DNA of 64,000 nt from contig JACDOX010000044.1 of NCBI GenBank assembly GCA_014549065.1, positions 1,674,001-1,738,000 of the forward strand, in the 5' to 3' direction. The notes beneath the pieces are model-generated. The model had not been told where the DNA came from. It made no database searches and saw only the letters and a program-made list of their open reading frames with translations. The stretch is from Cardinalis cardinalis. Lineage: Eukaryota; Chordata; Aves; Passeriformes; Cardinalidae. Positions 11,633 through 25,400 of this stretch are shown in pieces. A program made the translations under genes and the position numbers. Numbering within the stretch: the first letter of the stretch is position 1; each line of letters opens with the position of its first letter.

Positions 11633-13966
11633 GATGGAAAACTTCCTCTGAACTTTATTTGTTGTTCTGAACTGAACCTTTCTAATAGAAGGGTGGAAAA
11701 GAGGAAGGATTCCCTTCCTGTCTCACATCCTGCCCTTCCAATTTTCAAAACTAACTTCTTTTGCTAGCTGGTGAATCATCAGGAGACGAGTTTTGGCAGC
11801 AGATGCTACATCCCTGAAAAGCCACTGGTCAGATCTTCCTTCTGAAAATCTGAACTTTTCATGGTCTTGCCATTGTAGTCTGCAGTTCTGTTGGTTAGCT
11901 TCATTTTACTTTAGCTGACAGGGGAGAAAGCTAAATAAATTTGCTTTCTGTAAATTGGCCAACTTGCGGAACAAAGATGACAAGCTGAAAGCATTTAACA
12001 TACATAACAAGCCATGACTTTCACTAGGGGTTATCTGAATAAAAACAAACGTAAACATAATTTAAAGCACAGAAAAAGGAACAATCCAAATATATTTCTT
12101 TTCTTCCTTAAACATAAGCCCCTTCTCCATCACAGACACAATTAATTTCTTACCAATTTTGCTCTGGCTCACAACAATAGAAGAACAGGAAAATTGTTAA
12201 GCTTGCTTCTTGCTGCAACTTACACACCTTCAGAAATGGTTTCCTTGCATACATTAATACAAAAACATACAACTGTGTTTCTCAGAGTTTTATAGAAGCA
12301 CACACTGCCCCAAGCAACATCACTTGGTACATCAGCACTTCAGCAATCTTGCCAGGGCAAGCATCTGTGGCCTTGAGATGGCAAACCTGTTCACAGCCCA
12401 ACACATGGAAAAGCAGAGGCAGCAAAATCATCACTAAGTAGAACTCAATGAAAATTGCAAACTGTTGCAGTCACTGTAAATAAAAAGATTTCTTTCCTTT
12501 TTGCCTTAAGAAACAGCAATGTTTTCAAATCTGTACTCTGGTCATTGTGGTTGCTAAGAGATGGCTGTCAACATTTTATTTCATCAGTCATTCCCTTTGT
12601 TCTAGTTTATTGTGCTAGCTGACATTTAGTTGAACACACCAAATTATGACAAATAGTGTTAATTACAATCAAACAACGGAAATGTCAGTGCTGCACCCAG
12701 AGGGGGGCTGGGCACTAGAACAGAGCTAGTTTGTGAGTCACTCTGAACAGATGCTACACTTTCACTAAGTTTAAAAGGGGATAAATTAATAGAATGTGTG
12801 TTCATTTGGTTTACACTATAGCATACTTCACATCCTCATAGTGTGCCTCCCCCAGCACACCAGGGTACAATGAAGCACTAGATCAGGTAAAATAAAGAAA
12901 AATTATGCTCTTGCTTTTCTGGCTGCTTGATAGTTGGCCAAATCAAATTTCGGTTTCTCCTCTTAAATTTAAATAAGGTTTGTGATTTCATCATTATGTG
13001 TTAAATAAACAGTGCTGATATTTTAGGAAAGAAAAAAGCTGCCCTCTGCTTTAGTATTCCTACCCACAAAGGTTTAGTTGTTTTTAAGACCTCCCAAAGA
13101 CAACTACTCCTCAGAGTCTCATTCCTGTGGTCTGTGGCAACCCTACCAATACATTTGTAAAGAGAATTTAAGTGCAGGCAGATAATATTTTATTCTATTA
13201 CAGCAAAACCAAAACCAAACAAAAAGCTAAGGAAAAAATACCACGGAATTTATCTCACTTACCTTCTGTCAGAGGCTTTTAAAAACGTGTTTTTTGCTTC
13301 CAGGAAGGCAGAAAGTTTAGCAATCTGGAGTTCCCATGTTATGGCTGGCCCTGACTAGGAAAGCACATCTGTACACAGCTGTCCATGACTCCACCAGTTA
13401 AAGCCTGGACAGGTAAAGCATCCCCAGTACCAAGTATGGCCAATGCCTTACAATCCTGTACAGCAGATTACTGCCAGTTGTCTTAGAAAAGTCGTAAAGT
13501 AGCCCAGATACATGTGGTAGCTCAGTGTGTCAAAATAATCAAGATAATTTTTATCAGTTATGTCTTGGTATAACTACATTTTTCTTTTCTTTAAGCCTTC
13601 CCTTAAAGCTGTCTTGCTAAGCAATAGTACTGACATAACAGCTAAGTGCAAGTGACAAGATAAAACAATTATATCTGGTTTTCTAACAAACTAGAATTTA
13701 TATGCTTGATTTTCTTTATTAGTGCTTATTAGATAGTAATTTTAACACAGGAAGCTACCTTTTAAAAACAGACATCTTAAAGAAAAGCATCGGTCTAAAT
13801 AACTCACATATCTAGTCAGTCCTGCAAAACCCTTAAAAAAAAGAGCTCAGCTTCATATTGACTTCAGTCTGTCATCAAATCAATGTAATAATTTAAAAAA
13901 CTCAAAACTAAGCCCTGAATTATTTTGGCCAGTGCTTTCCACAACATGGTGACTAATGTTCAAATT

Positions 13967-13995
13967 ACCTCCTTTTAAATTACCTCCTTTGTTTA
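13967..13995. repeat. Short tandem duplication (about 14-bp unit)
   Basis: AAATTACCTCCTTT occurs twice in direct succession. It is a small replication-slippage duplication with no evident function. Confidence 0.7.
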
Positions 13996-14636
13996 AATAA
14001 ACTCAAAAGTGTAGTCATATCTATTTTAACTGGAAATTCACCACAAACAGCTCCCCAATCCCCAGCATACCCTTATTTGGTTTTTATTTTTTTCCCTTAA
14101 GCGTGTGTGTGGGAATGAGCATTTTTTCCTCAAATGAAGAATCAGGCAATTCAGAGAGCTGTTAGTTTATATTTTACTTCTTCTGGGAACAAAGAACACC
14201 TCTCCTCTACAAAGCAGCTTACTCATTTATCACTTCCAGGAAGTCTGAGGACAGTAGAAATGTAGTTAACCAAATGGGATGAAAACTCTTTCTGAGGTGT
14301 CAGGCAGCAACAGCAAAGAGCCCTGTCCTTCACTAGGTCAGCAGCATGGGAAGCAGTGTCACCCACCCAGACTCTAAAAGTCTGGCAAAATCCCAGCTGC
14401 CTTACCACCTCCTGCTTCTTCCTGAGTTCAGGTGATACAAGGAACAGTATGAGCAACCTAATAATTCAGCTTTTGAATTTCCATCTGTGGAAAGCTGTGC
14501 ATCATCCTAACTACAACAGGCAGACATGTGGAGATCCTACCACAACTGCAAGGCTGTTGGAAACCACTGCTCCAGAAAAGCCAGGGACATGGCAGTAGTC
14601 ACCAATAAAGAAAGATGATGATAATCTATTTTTAAA

Positions 14637-14690
14637 AGGATAAACTCATGCTTGTTTTAATAGGATAAACTCATGCTTGTTTTAATAGGA
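14637..14690. repeat. Tandem duplication, 25-bp unit
   Basis: Two identical 25-bp units beginning AGGATAAACTCATGC lie at 14637-14661 and 14662-14686, followed by four bases of a third copy. Perfect identity suggests a recent duplication. Confidence 0.9.
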
Positions 14691-15199
14691 CACACTATGG
14701 GTTCAGTTATTTCCCATTAAGGACAGGAATATCATTAAGCTTTTGTCTGACTTCTCAGTGGGACCCACCAGCAAACCAGTCGATTTTCTTTCCCTCTCAG
14801 CCTGTCGGACACCTCTCTTCCTTCCCATGTCACCCCAGCAGCAAGGGATGAATACTCCTCCTGAAGGTGCATGAGCTCAGGACCTGACTGGCAAAGTGCC
14901 ACAAAGGCTGTCAGGGGCCTTTTCACCACAGAGACTCTGCAGCCAGCTGGTCTGTAGCTGGACACATAAATCTGGTCTTAAACAGAAATACAATTCAGCT
15001 AAGCCCAGTTCATTATAGAAAATAAATAAAAAAGTCCTGTGGAGATTCTCAGTTCAGTCGAAGACAATTCTCCCAGGCTTCAGGCCGGGAAACTTAGAGA
15101 GGAAGAGTGAAAACAATTATTATCTCTCTTTCTGTTCATGTTGTTTATAGACAGGTACCCTCAGAGAGCTCTATTCATAGTTCACCAACAGCGTGAAAG

Positions 15200-15343
15200 G
15201 TTTTTACTTTGAGATCAATCAGATTTCACCTTAGCCATCCTGGTTATAAAAGGACACTATCTCTTAATAAAGGATCTCTTTTTCGCCTTCTGAACCACAG
15301 AGTCATTTTGTCCATCCCTGACTCAACAGCGTCAAAGTCCCTA
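15200..15343 (+). mobile_element. LTR-like fragment A (endogenous retrovirus), TATA plus polyA core
   Basis: TATAAAA at 15245-15251 is followed 21 bp later by AATAAA (15266-15271) and then a GATCTCTTTTTCGCC stretch. This compact promoter/polyadenylation layout is typical of avian endogenous retroviral LTRs. It lies immediately upstream of the second LTR-like core. No internal retroviral gene is visible. Boundaries are estimates, since I did not identify a TG...CA pair or target-site duplication with certainty. It is antisense to PDLIM5. Confidence 0.45.
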
Positions 15344-15610
15344 GGTGAGCAATGCTAAAATAGATCTGAACCCTAACAGAGGACCCCCAGCCAATCCCAC
15401 TCAATCCTAAATGCAGACATAGCATTAGCCAGCAAGCTGGGTGGTGCAGAGACCCCAACCAATCAGTTGTTCAAGTGCAGGAATTCTGAACCCCCTATAA
15501 AAGGGAGCACTGAACAATAAACCCAGTTGTGTGTCACAAGATCCTCAGAGAGTTCAGTCACTGCTGTGTCCAACCAATGACCTAAGGTAATACCAGCACA
15601 CACCTGAACC
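15344..15610 (+). mobile_element. LTR-like fragment B (endogenous retrovirus)
   Basis: A CCAAT-type box (AACCAATCAG near 15458) precedes CCCTATAAAAGGGAGC (TATAAAA at 15496-15502). AATAAA at 15516-15521 lies exactly 20 bp after the TATA start. The core resembles the one near 39551-39576 (GAACTGCCTATAAAAGTAAG…AACAATAAAACACAG), so both probably belong to one LTR family. It appears solo, with no gag/pol/env-like frame beside it. Extent is approximate. Confidence 0.55.
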
Positions 15611-18600
15611 AGCCCTCATTGCAGCAGATGTCTGGGAGGCTCCCACAGGCCATCCCCAAAGGGAAAACCACCACAGGTAGCACTGGCTGGGGTAGCACAG
15701 CTGAAGCACTAAAAACCACATGCCAGAATTATTACTGTGTCAATTTAATGAGCATGCACTTGCCAGAAGCTGTTAACTTTTCCACTACAGACCCTTGCTT
15801 TTCTAGCACTTTATCATTTCCATGTATTGTTTATATGGTTATATATTTAAGGTCATTGTCTCAGCAGCATGTATTACAGGTCTAACATGTTGAGAAAAGC
15901 TATTTATGTCTCAACATAGCTGTCTGCTATAGTTCTAGATATCTAACACTTCAGTTTGGCAGTTTTCTTGTATTTTCCTTTCAACTGTATACCAAGTCCT
16001 CAAGTTAACCTGTCCAACACATCTCACCATGCCTTCAAGGGAGAGAGAAATCAAAGATGAACTATCACACTATGAGCTGCAGCTGGAAATTATTTTGTTT
16101 TCTGCAAAAGCTAAGCAAGAAAGCAGCAGAGACCTTGAACAGTTCATTCCAGCACTCAATAAATTGCCCAAGGACCCAATTATTAAGTGAAGGTGCATAA
16201 AGCAAAGCCCTGTTATTCTTCTGCTGTTTGCAACAACCATGCAAGAAGAGAAAAATTAATAAGCCCATCTGACTCCAACTGATCTCACTAACTATGAAGT
16301 TTTCCTTTCCCACCATCTAGTTTTTGAAAAAAAATACCTTTCATCCTTCTCAGCTCAAAATACTTAGGGGGTAACAGTCACAGCACACTTACAGCATATG
16401 AGTTAAGTTGCTTTTGTGGGCAGATAATCACTGATGGAAAACATCTGATCATCACAAAGCCTGTTGAGGTCTGTCACAATGCTGCAAACATGACTTTCAT
16501 CTTGCCTCATAGCCGAAGTGAGTAATATTTGACAGGCACAGTATGTGTTTTTATTACCTCATAGGGTTTTGTGCCACAGACATGACTTTCTACTGACAAT
16601 ATCCTGGGATTTATCAAAGGCAGTAATTATTCAAAAAAATTGTGTGGAAAAAAGCCCTTAAAACAGTGCAGCTGTGAGATTCAGCTCATATTTGGACACT
16701 CAACTCTGCAGCTACCGCTCACTTTGACATGAGGTGGTGCAACAGATACATATCTAGTTTAACTCACAGCGGTGTTACTCAATTTGTATTTAGCAGTTTT
16801 TCAGACCTCTAGAAAGTACTTTATACCTGAAAACCTGCCTGCTTTTCCCAACACTACCAACACCCCATCTTTCTTACACTGTTATGCTTTCACGACACTA
16901 TCGCTATCTTTCAGGAAGACATTTATTTTCCAAACAGCCAATCATTGATTTATTCTCATTTTACTGTTTACTAGAGCAAAGTGGCAAGAGCTGATGAGTC
17001 AGGACACTAAAATTTTGATTCTCAACAGCTGAGAACTTGCATGGCAGAGCACAGGTTTTATTTAATCAGTGTCTCATTCTTTCCTGTGGGCTGGAGCTTG
17101 GGAACAGTTTATCTAATAACACTTGTCAGTTCACTTACTTCTCTGAAGGTTTTTTCCCTATTCTTTATATCCCACATACACAGAGGTGCAAAATTAACTA
17201 TCTGAGCTTAGGAAAATAATCAGTTACCTGCATAGGTACTAAATACACTATGTGGCCAGATCAAGCTAACTTGAACTATTTTCAGCATATGAAGGGCATA
17301 GCCCATATATAAACCATGTAAGCTTCTTTTAATCCATTTAGAGACAACTGTCCCTTGACAGATCACCACATATCCTTTTATAATTAAAGAATGCCTGCAA
17401 GTTAGCATCATAAACCATGCATGTTGGAGAGATGTGTTTTTCAAAGGAAAGCAACAGGTGTGGGGCATAGTCTGCAGTGGGAAAACAAAAGCATAAATAG
17501 AGACAAGTAACATTATTCATGGCACCCAAATAATGAGATGAGTGTTTATGAAGGAAAAAAGGACACAGATTACACAGCTGACTGAGATAAAATGAACCTG
17601 GGCATCCTTAGGTCAGGTAAGTTTCCCATACTTTATCAGATTTTGACCCACTAAGATCCCAGAGTAGACATAACAGTGAAAATCATTTCCATTCTTGATG
17701 TTGTTCTGTCAGTTTTCAGAAGATTTTAAATAAATGCCATCAAGCATGTCCCACAGTCCAGATAATACCAAATACAATCCACCCCGTCCCACTTTCTGAA
17801 AAAGGGGACAAAAGTGTCTCTCTCAAATATATTCACATGCCATTCAAATTCAAAGATAAGGAGAGCAATATTTTAAGAAATTATTAAACTTTCCAAAATG
17901 CAAGCTTTTCCATTTATCTGGACTTGGCCAGGAGTGCAGGAAGCACCACTGCTGACGCATTACTGCCGAGCAACTGCCAGATCCCAAGGCTACTTCAGGT
18001 TCTGGCAAGTCAACCATCAGGACTTTAAAAACTTTTTGATCAGAATACTTTTGGACCTGGGTCAATTTTTTTCAAGCTCACTATCTTTCTGGCAGTCTCA
18101 CTAAACTACTGAATTTGATAGACATTTGACTTAACTCTAACAATAGACCCTCAAAGCAGCAGGAAGAAAGCTCAGCCTAATGTTTGCAGAGGGTCATTGT
18201 TTTACTGAGTTTCTGAGATCTTTCAAAAAACACTTATCCTTATATAACTAGTACAGAGAAGAAACAAAAATAAAAGATCAGTGTCCCAAAGAACTACAGA
18301 CCGTACAGTTATGTAATTCTCAGGAAGCTTTTAATCAGGGTCTTTGTAAATTACTAGCACAGTCAAAACCAGATCTGTGTTGTTGCATTCCTTAGGAAAT
18401 TACAGTGCATGCAAAGCACAGCAGACTTCCAAAGCAAAGGTCTCCACACCAATACAGGCTTCCCCTGTATTTCCTAGCTTGAGACTTTGACAGCTTTGCT
18501 CTTGGTCTCCTTTATAGGATATAACTTTCTACAGCTGAATCAGAGGCTGCTGAAAACTTCCTCTAATAAAAACCCCGAGGAAAAAACGAGACACAAGGCA

Positions 18601-18838
18601 GCATGATGACAACAACAATGACAAGACTGGTCTCCATCACAGTGAAAGAATTTCTTCAACTTCATGTTCCAGTCCTCAAACATTCACTGGCACAAAACAT
18701 ATCTCAGCAACAGGCACAGAATAACATTTGCTGTTACTACAAATTGTTTTTATAGCTGCACACTGGGATGAAAGCAGAGGCTAGAGCACTCCTGGCATTC
18801 TGGTTTCCATTTTGTAAATGGTTTGCTACCGTGTTAGG

Positions 18839-19444
18839 CTGGACATGAGCTGGCAACACATGCCTGCAGCCCAGAGAGCCAAACATGTCCGGAGCTGCAT
18901 CCAAAGCAGTGTGGGCAGCAGGTGAGGGAGGGGATTCTGCCCCTCTGCTCTGCTCTGGTGAGAGCCCACCTGCAGGGCTGCATCAGCTCTGGGGTCCCAG
19001 CACAGGAAGGACACTGACAGGGATCGGGTCCAGAGGAGGGTCACCAAGATAATCGGAGGGATGGAGCATCTCTCCTATGAGGAAAGGCTGAGAGAGTTGG
19101 GTTATTCAGCCTGGAGAAGAGAAGGCTCCAGAGTGACCTTACTGCAGCCTTTCAATAGCTGAAGGAGGCCTACTAGAAAAATGGTGAGGAATTGTCTACA
19201 AAGGTAATGGCCTTAAACTGAAAGAGACTAGTTTTAGATATGGATATGACAAAAACTCCGAGGGCGGGGAGGCACTGGAACAGGTTGCCCAGAGAAGCTG
19301 TGGATGCCCCACCCCTGGAAGTCTTCACGTCCAGGTTGGATAGGGCTCCAAGTAACCTGGTCTAGGTGAGAGGCATTCATGCCGAAGGGACAGGGCTTGG
19401 AGCCAGATGTTTAAGATCCTGTCCAAGCCCAGACATTCCATGAT
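18839..19444 (+). mobile_element. CR1 LINE 3'-end fragment, about 600 bp
   Basis: This is a recognisable CR1 3' region. It starts with CTGGACATGAGCTGGCAAC and continues with GTGAGGGAGGGGATTCTGCC, CCTCTGCTCTGCTCTGGTGA, CTCTGGGGTCCCAGCACAGG, GGATCGGGTCCAGAGGAGGG and GCCTGGAGAAGAGAAGGCTC. It then has GAGGCACTGGAACAGGTTGC, AGAGAAGCTGTGGATGCCCC and CCAGGTTGGATAGGGCTCC, and ends near CATTCCATGAT. It holds the last part of the reverse-transcriptase ORF region plus the 3' UTR, with indels and stops, so it is a dead copy. Orientation is antisense to PDLIM5. Confidence 0.95.
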
Positions 19445-22400
19445 AAGGTACTTCTGTAGCAGCACTGTGTAGCAGATCCAGCTAAGGCCTGAAGGGAGGC
19501 AGCAGAACTGCAGCATATTAGACACACAAGCACCATGCAGCTCTTACAGTGGCATTTGTTTGCTCTGCAAAATCTGTGTTAGATTATTTTCAGACATGTC
19601 TTTGAGCCTCCCTATATCATGCACTCTCTTAATAAAATATAATCAGGGACTGATTTCAGCAAATGAAAGCATCCCAAATGATTCTCTGTATCCCCCTTCA
19701 AAAGCACACAGATATACCCATGAGTAATTTGGACCAAATACATGTAATCTGGGGCATGAAGGAGTTTTAACAGCTGCATTGCTCTGATGCAGCTGTTCAC
19801 AATTACTGACATGTGTTGCAAGGCACTTCTGATTACTGTGTGTTTAATCTATATATAAATGCTTTATTTTACTACTCAAAAGCTTGGCATTTAGATGGTA
19901 TCTGAAAGGCTTCAAAACTGATGTCTGCCTGTCATGTCCCAGGGGGCTATTTCAAAGTGTGCCAATAGAATTAAAATGTCACCAAAGATCACGCTACTGA
20001 GGTATCTGTGCTATTTTAAGAAGTGAAGATAAACTGTGGCCAACTTCAGATTGTTTAAGTCTTTTGCAAAATAACTAGAGACATAGCTTAAAAGAAACAT
20101 GCAAGGTCAATGGCATCCCAATTTACACGCTAGCTAACGAGCCCCTGAACTTTCAGAAAGGTATTGTAGGGTTGTATGGGTTAAACCACAAACGGGTAAA
20201 GGGTTTTACTTGAGAGCACAAATGGCAAATGCCCACCAGTCACATGGAAGAACTTACACACTGTTTCAATGTTAACAAAAAAAAGAGAGTTATGGGGAGA
20301 ATATTTTAATTATTTACCTGAAACATAAGAGCTTTGAAAGCAGTGGCTCATTGACTGCAGAAAATATTAATTACAAACAGTTGGCTGATTTGATAATCCA
20401 AATTATTTTTATATGGATGCTGCTTTACTAAAAGATATTGTCTTGGCAAGCCATGGGGACAAGTCCAATTCTACTACCTGAAGACATTTTTTCATGGCAA
20501 ATAAAGTCATGGGTCTCAGCTGCTTCCAACAAGAATCTTTAGGCATGGAAAGGCACAAACTGTTAGGCATGCACTTCTTGAGTGATCTCTTTGGACAAAG
20601 ATGAAAAGCTCAACTGTTCAGACATCTCTTAATAACACATTTATGTTAAGCAGACCAATGACCAATACAATTTTTCTTGGCCCAGTTGCTATCTTCAAGA
20701 GGAAACATCCACAAACAAGGAGGAAAATAAATCACTGACTTGTGAAAGACCTAAGATTTCTGCAGTCTTTTGCAAAAATGAGGAAACATTTCTACACAGT
20801 CCTGAAAATTCTGTATGTTTACACAAAGCTTGGGCTACCATGGTTTGGAAACCAACAAAGTAGTGCCAGCCACCCTCTGGTCTCCATAGGTGATATCCCA
20901 TAATCATCTTCACTCCAGCAGCCATATATATGCACAAAGCCTGATTTTTGGAGAGCTCTCAACAGGGCTGATCCTCACCTACCCAAGACTTTCCTACAGG
21001 CTTGACCAATCCAAGAAGCACAGAGTTTGAAATGACTACGAGAGCTCTCTAATCCCTCACTGGAAGACTTTCGTATCTATCATCACAGAAATCTGATCAT
21101 CTGGATCCTGCCCCATTTTTGGCAGTTTTTCCCTTTTGCCTCCCTGCTTGACCATGAGCAATCTACAGTGATCTAAGGCAGGGAGTAGCATTAGACCGTT
21201 AATGACATGCTCTGTATCTCCTATTCCCTTTTTTACTTATCCACACATGTAGCAGCTAAGTCTGACAGATCCTCTTTAGGAAGAGCAACTTAAAGCAAAC
21301 CAACAAAAGCATCCCAAACAACCAAACCCCACTCAGACTAACAGACAGACAGGAAAACAAATGCTGAAAATGTCAAGAGGTAATTTAATTCAATGACTAA
21401 TCATGAGACAAGTTTTCCATGGAGTTTAAAAAAATACAAAACCAAACAGCAGGAACATGGTGCATCATGAGAAGAATCGGATGAATTCTTCACATTTTTC
21501 ATGAATAAAATCACTGGGGACAATTATACAATGAAAAGAGTAGTCAAGAGTAAATATCTAAAGTTTGCAATACTCCAGCTCGCCCTCATACTTCCTTTTG
21601 GCCTCACCCACAGTGTGCAGCTATTATTAACAAAGGGTCATTCTCTAATGCTAATGTATGGGAGGCAAAAAACCTCCTCCTTTCTCCTCAGCCAAGAAAA
21701 CCACACTGATCAAAATAAAAGGTGTAATTTAAAAATAAAAATATAAGAGTGCATTCTCAGAAAAACCCGCAAAAATTTACACTCTTTTTCATCTCTCTTC
21801 TGCAAAGAAAGAAAAAGAAACCAGAAGGAATAGTTTCAGTGTCCTTCAGTCAGATCTTGATCAACAACGTGCTCTGTCTGCTAATTACTTGTTGATAGCA
21901 GAAGCAGTTCAGGTCCAGCCCTGCAAGATATTATGTTTCTCCAAGAAGGCTGATAAATGCCTCAAGCTCCATTATCTTTTATATTAGATTAAGTCTTTCC
22001 CATTAAGCAAAGCACCTTTTTTTCTTCCACATCAAGAGAAATTCAAAACTGTATAACCATATTTTATCCCAAAATACATTTGACCTTTCTAGTATAAAAA
22101 AGAAACAGACATCTAAGTTATGAATCCATCCTTCCTACCAAGATAAATCTACCAGATTAAACCAGTTCATGATTTCCCTGACCTTCCCCCCACATCACTC
22201 ACCAGCTTTAAAATTATTAAAAATAACACTGAATTGATTAGTAATAGCTTCAGCACTGGCATGCTACTTCCACTCACCTCTACGTGGTGCATACTATAGG
22301 ATTTGTAGGCATCAACTACATGGTGTATTGCAAAAATAGCTAATCTTAGTGGCAATGTAAGTAAGGATCATTTCTTTCTGACCAAAAGAAATAAAGTGAC

Positions 22401-25400
22401 TCACAGATTTTATTAATTGACATAAGATATTCTGAAATTATCTGGATCCTAAATAAAATCCAGCCTAACATCTTCTCACAAAAGTGGCTAAAAGTGCCAC
22501 TTATATGAAACATCTAATTCTTTTCTCCCTAGTTTCATTTCCTGCCAATATACCCTCTATATGGTAACTGAGATTTCATATTGATTTTTTTTTCTTTTGT
22601 TGTTGTTTTTTAACCAAAGTGTTGTTAATCTGAATTTGCCCCAAGTTCCATGTAAGCCCCTATTCACAATACTGTGCCACCTGAGTCTAGCAGCCCTGCC
22701 ACAAGGAAAACGTCCATCTGCTCTTGCTCCAACTTGCACTAGGAGCTTTCTCCTCCAGGACAGCTCCCTTCAGCCAAGTGCAAAAGCTGCAAAAATCCCA
22801 TAACCATACTCTCTACGTAATTAAGTTATTCAAAATTGCTCCTTTATAGGCAGCTCCAAGAGATGCAACACACAAATATTAGTCCAGCATTCACTTAATC
22901 TCAAGTAAATGGAGCAGTCACTTATGAGTTAAGAAGATTTTGTGGAAAATGACCGACTTGTCCAGCCATCACCTTCCTGCCAAGACTTGGAAAGGAGATA
23001 ACTGGCAACTTTCAGTCACTCGTCTCCAAGATCAGTATTGACAGCAGGCACACTTAAAAATTTCAGTACTTGAGAGGCCTTGAATGGAAAATATTACACA
23101 TTTTGGTACTTGCAAAACCTGTTATACATTATATTTAGCCCAGTACGTGCATTTTAGGGACTCCTGTGTCACTGAGACTTATAGTCTGCTCAGGCGGAGG
23201 GGCTTTATATGTAAAGGAAAAATAATCTGTTAGCAATCAAGCAGCATTAGTTACCTCTGAAGTCACTGTCCTCATTAAAACTTTGGCTTCCTACACTCTG
23301 TAATACATTTTAAGAACGCATACTACATTCCATTTTTTGCATAGAAGCTTAGGAGCTAAAAAGGATACTATAAGTCAATAAGACTGACTGACTAGGTTTG
23401 GTCATTTTCCCTCCAAAAGACATTGAGTGTTAAAAATCCTTCCCCCCTACAATGAAACTCACATTACTTGTATAATCCAATCCCTTTTGCCAAGATGGTC
23501 TCTCTTACAGAGCAGCAATCAGTCACAGGTTGAACAGAAACAAGCCTAGGCCAAAGAAGTAATCCCCCAAAATAACTGCCACTCAGAAAACCCATTTAAC
23601 AGTTTAGTGAAGAGTTTATTCCAAACAGAAAGCAACATCAAATATCAGCTTCAAACCACTCTTAGCTGCTGACGTAGATTCTCTATAAAGTTTGTGCCTC
23701 TCAGACAATGGCTTATAACCTCTCACATGGCACATTTATTTTATTTTGGAAGATTTTGTCTTCAGCCACACCTACATAAATATGACATCAAATTTTCATG
23801 GGGTTTTGTTGTTTGTTTTGCTGGGGTTCTCCAAGTTATATTCAAATTGTATCTTGGCAAGAGTTTGAAATGTGAGGAAATTGAGGCTTGCCAAAACTGT
23901 GGGAGAAAATACTCCGCAGACACCATAAACTTAGACGTTAAGGCATTAAGAAGAATATCAAAGATTCCAAAATACGAAAGCATATAAATCTGTTGTAAAT
24001 TTAAATATAAGAGAGATTGAAATGATTTGCAGATTTCATGTTAACAGACAAACTCTGCTCAGCTAAAACAGCCACAGGAATGCTGGAAAAAAGTTAAAGC
24101 TTAACATGCACCAGTGTTTTACAAAGTAGGGATCAAACACTGTTAGCATCAAGTGTAATTAAGCCTAAACTGAGAAAATATGCAAGAACAAGAATAACTT
24201 ACTCCATTTATAAGATAAGTAGATGTCACTAAGTAAAAACAAATAATCCAGGTTCAGTTCTGGTTCAAGCAGTCACAAGTCCCTCACTGTAGCTGTGAGT
24301 TCCATTTTCAGAATTTACGCAAGTGAAGAAAACTGCCCATATTTTTAAGCGGATAAATTATTACCTAAAGTGTTCTTGAGATATTTCAACAGCTAATTTT
24401 TTTCATTTCATCTCTATACATTTACTGCTCCTTTTTTTGTTGGTGAATTCCCATGGACTAGGACGAAAGGCATGTTTTTGTCATCTTTGATCCTTGCAGA
24501 AGAGATCTCATTCAGCACAATAATCCAACCCTAACATCTCTGTGCTGCAGATGTGCCACTTCTGCTAGTGCTGTCCTTACTTGAAAGATTCCTAATTCTT
24601 TGAAACATAATATTCTTACTGACAATTACTTCCCTGCTTCTCTTTAGATCCCAATTCCCACTTCTCAGAGCTCCTTGAAACTGGCAGGAACACTTCCCTT
24701 GTATTGATTAGTTGCCTCGGGGTTGGGAGAGCAAGGATCTGACATCTCCAGCAGCAGCCAGTGGTGTCGGGTCGTGTGCAAGACAGAGGAGGATTGTGGC
24801 ACAAACACCAAACGAATGCATCAGGTTGAAAGGGCAGTTCACAACTTTTATGAAGTTGAGATAGGGTCTCTCAAACCTCCTTAGTCATCACAGGAAGGAA
24901 GAAAAACTCTCTTTTCTGAGCACTTTTTGCTCTTTTTGGGCAGAGGCTGCAGCACAGGACTCCACCAGAAGCACCATGAGGTCAGGAGGAAAGCATGTCC
25001 TCTGGGCCTCTGCCCCAGCAGGGAGCCCAAGTCCTTTCAAGGCCAGAAATTGCTGCCTCTCCATGAATGAATGAATGTGCACATGAGCAACTGAAAAGAC
25101 AAAGGGCTTTTTTTTTTTTTCCTGGTGGGAATAAGGATTCAGCTGTGACAGAACTGAAGTGTCAGATGAATCCTGAAGACCTCCTGTCTCAAGCCTCAAA
25201 CCACAAAGATGACAAAGGCTCAGATCTGGTGCACACCCTCCCAAAAGCAAAGAGGGTGCACAGAAGTAAGTAAAGAAAACTGACTTTCTGCCTGAACAAC
25301 CCACTGTGAATTAGGTAAAAGTGGGGATATATTGTGCACCAAAGTTGGAGGAAAGTGCATTTGGGGGAAAAAAAAAAAATCAGTGTGAGAAAATATTTTT

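Noticed and set aside
13250..13320. Candidate small PDLIM5 exon with a strong GTAAGTG donor (minus strand, near 13262)
   Set aside because: It was considered for the missing exon between the PDZ and linker exons. No acceptor gives 3n+1 length with a sensible frame, whereas 7724-7766 fits length, phase and sequence.
18826..19047. Minus-strand frame over the CR1 fragment
   Set aside because: It is the antisense of the repeat and has no independent coding evidence.
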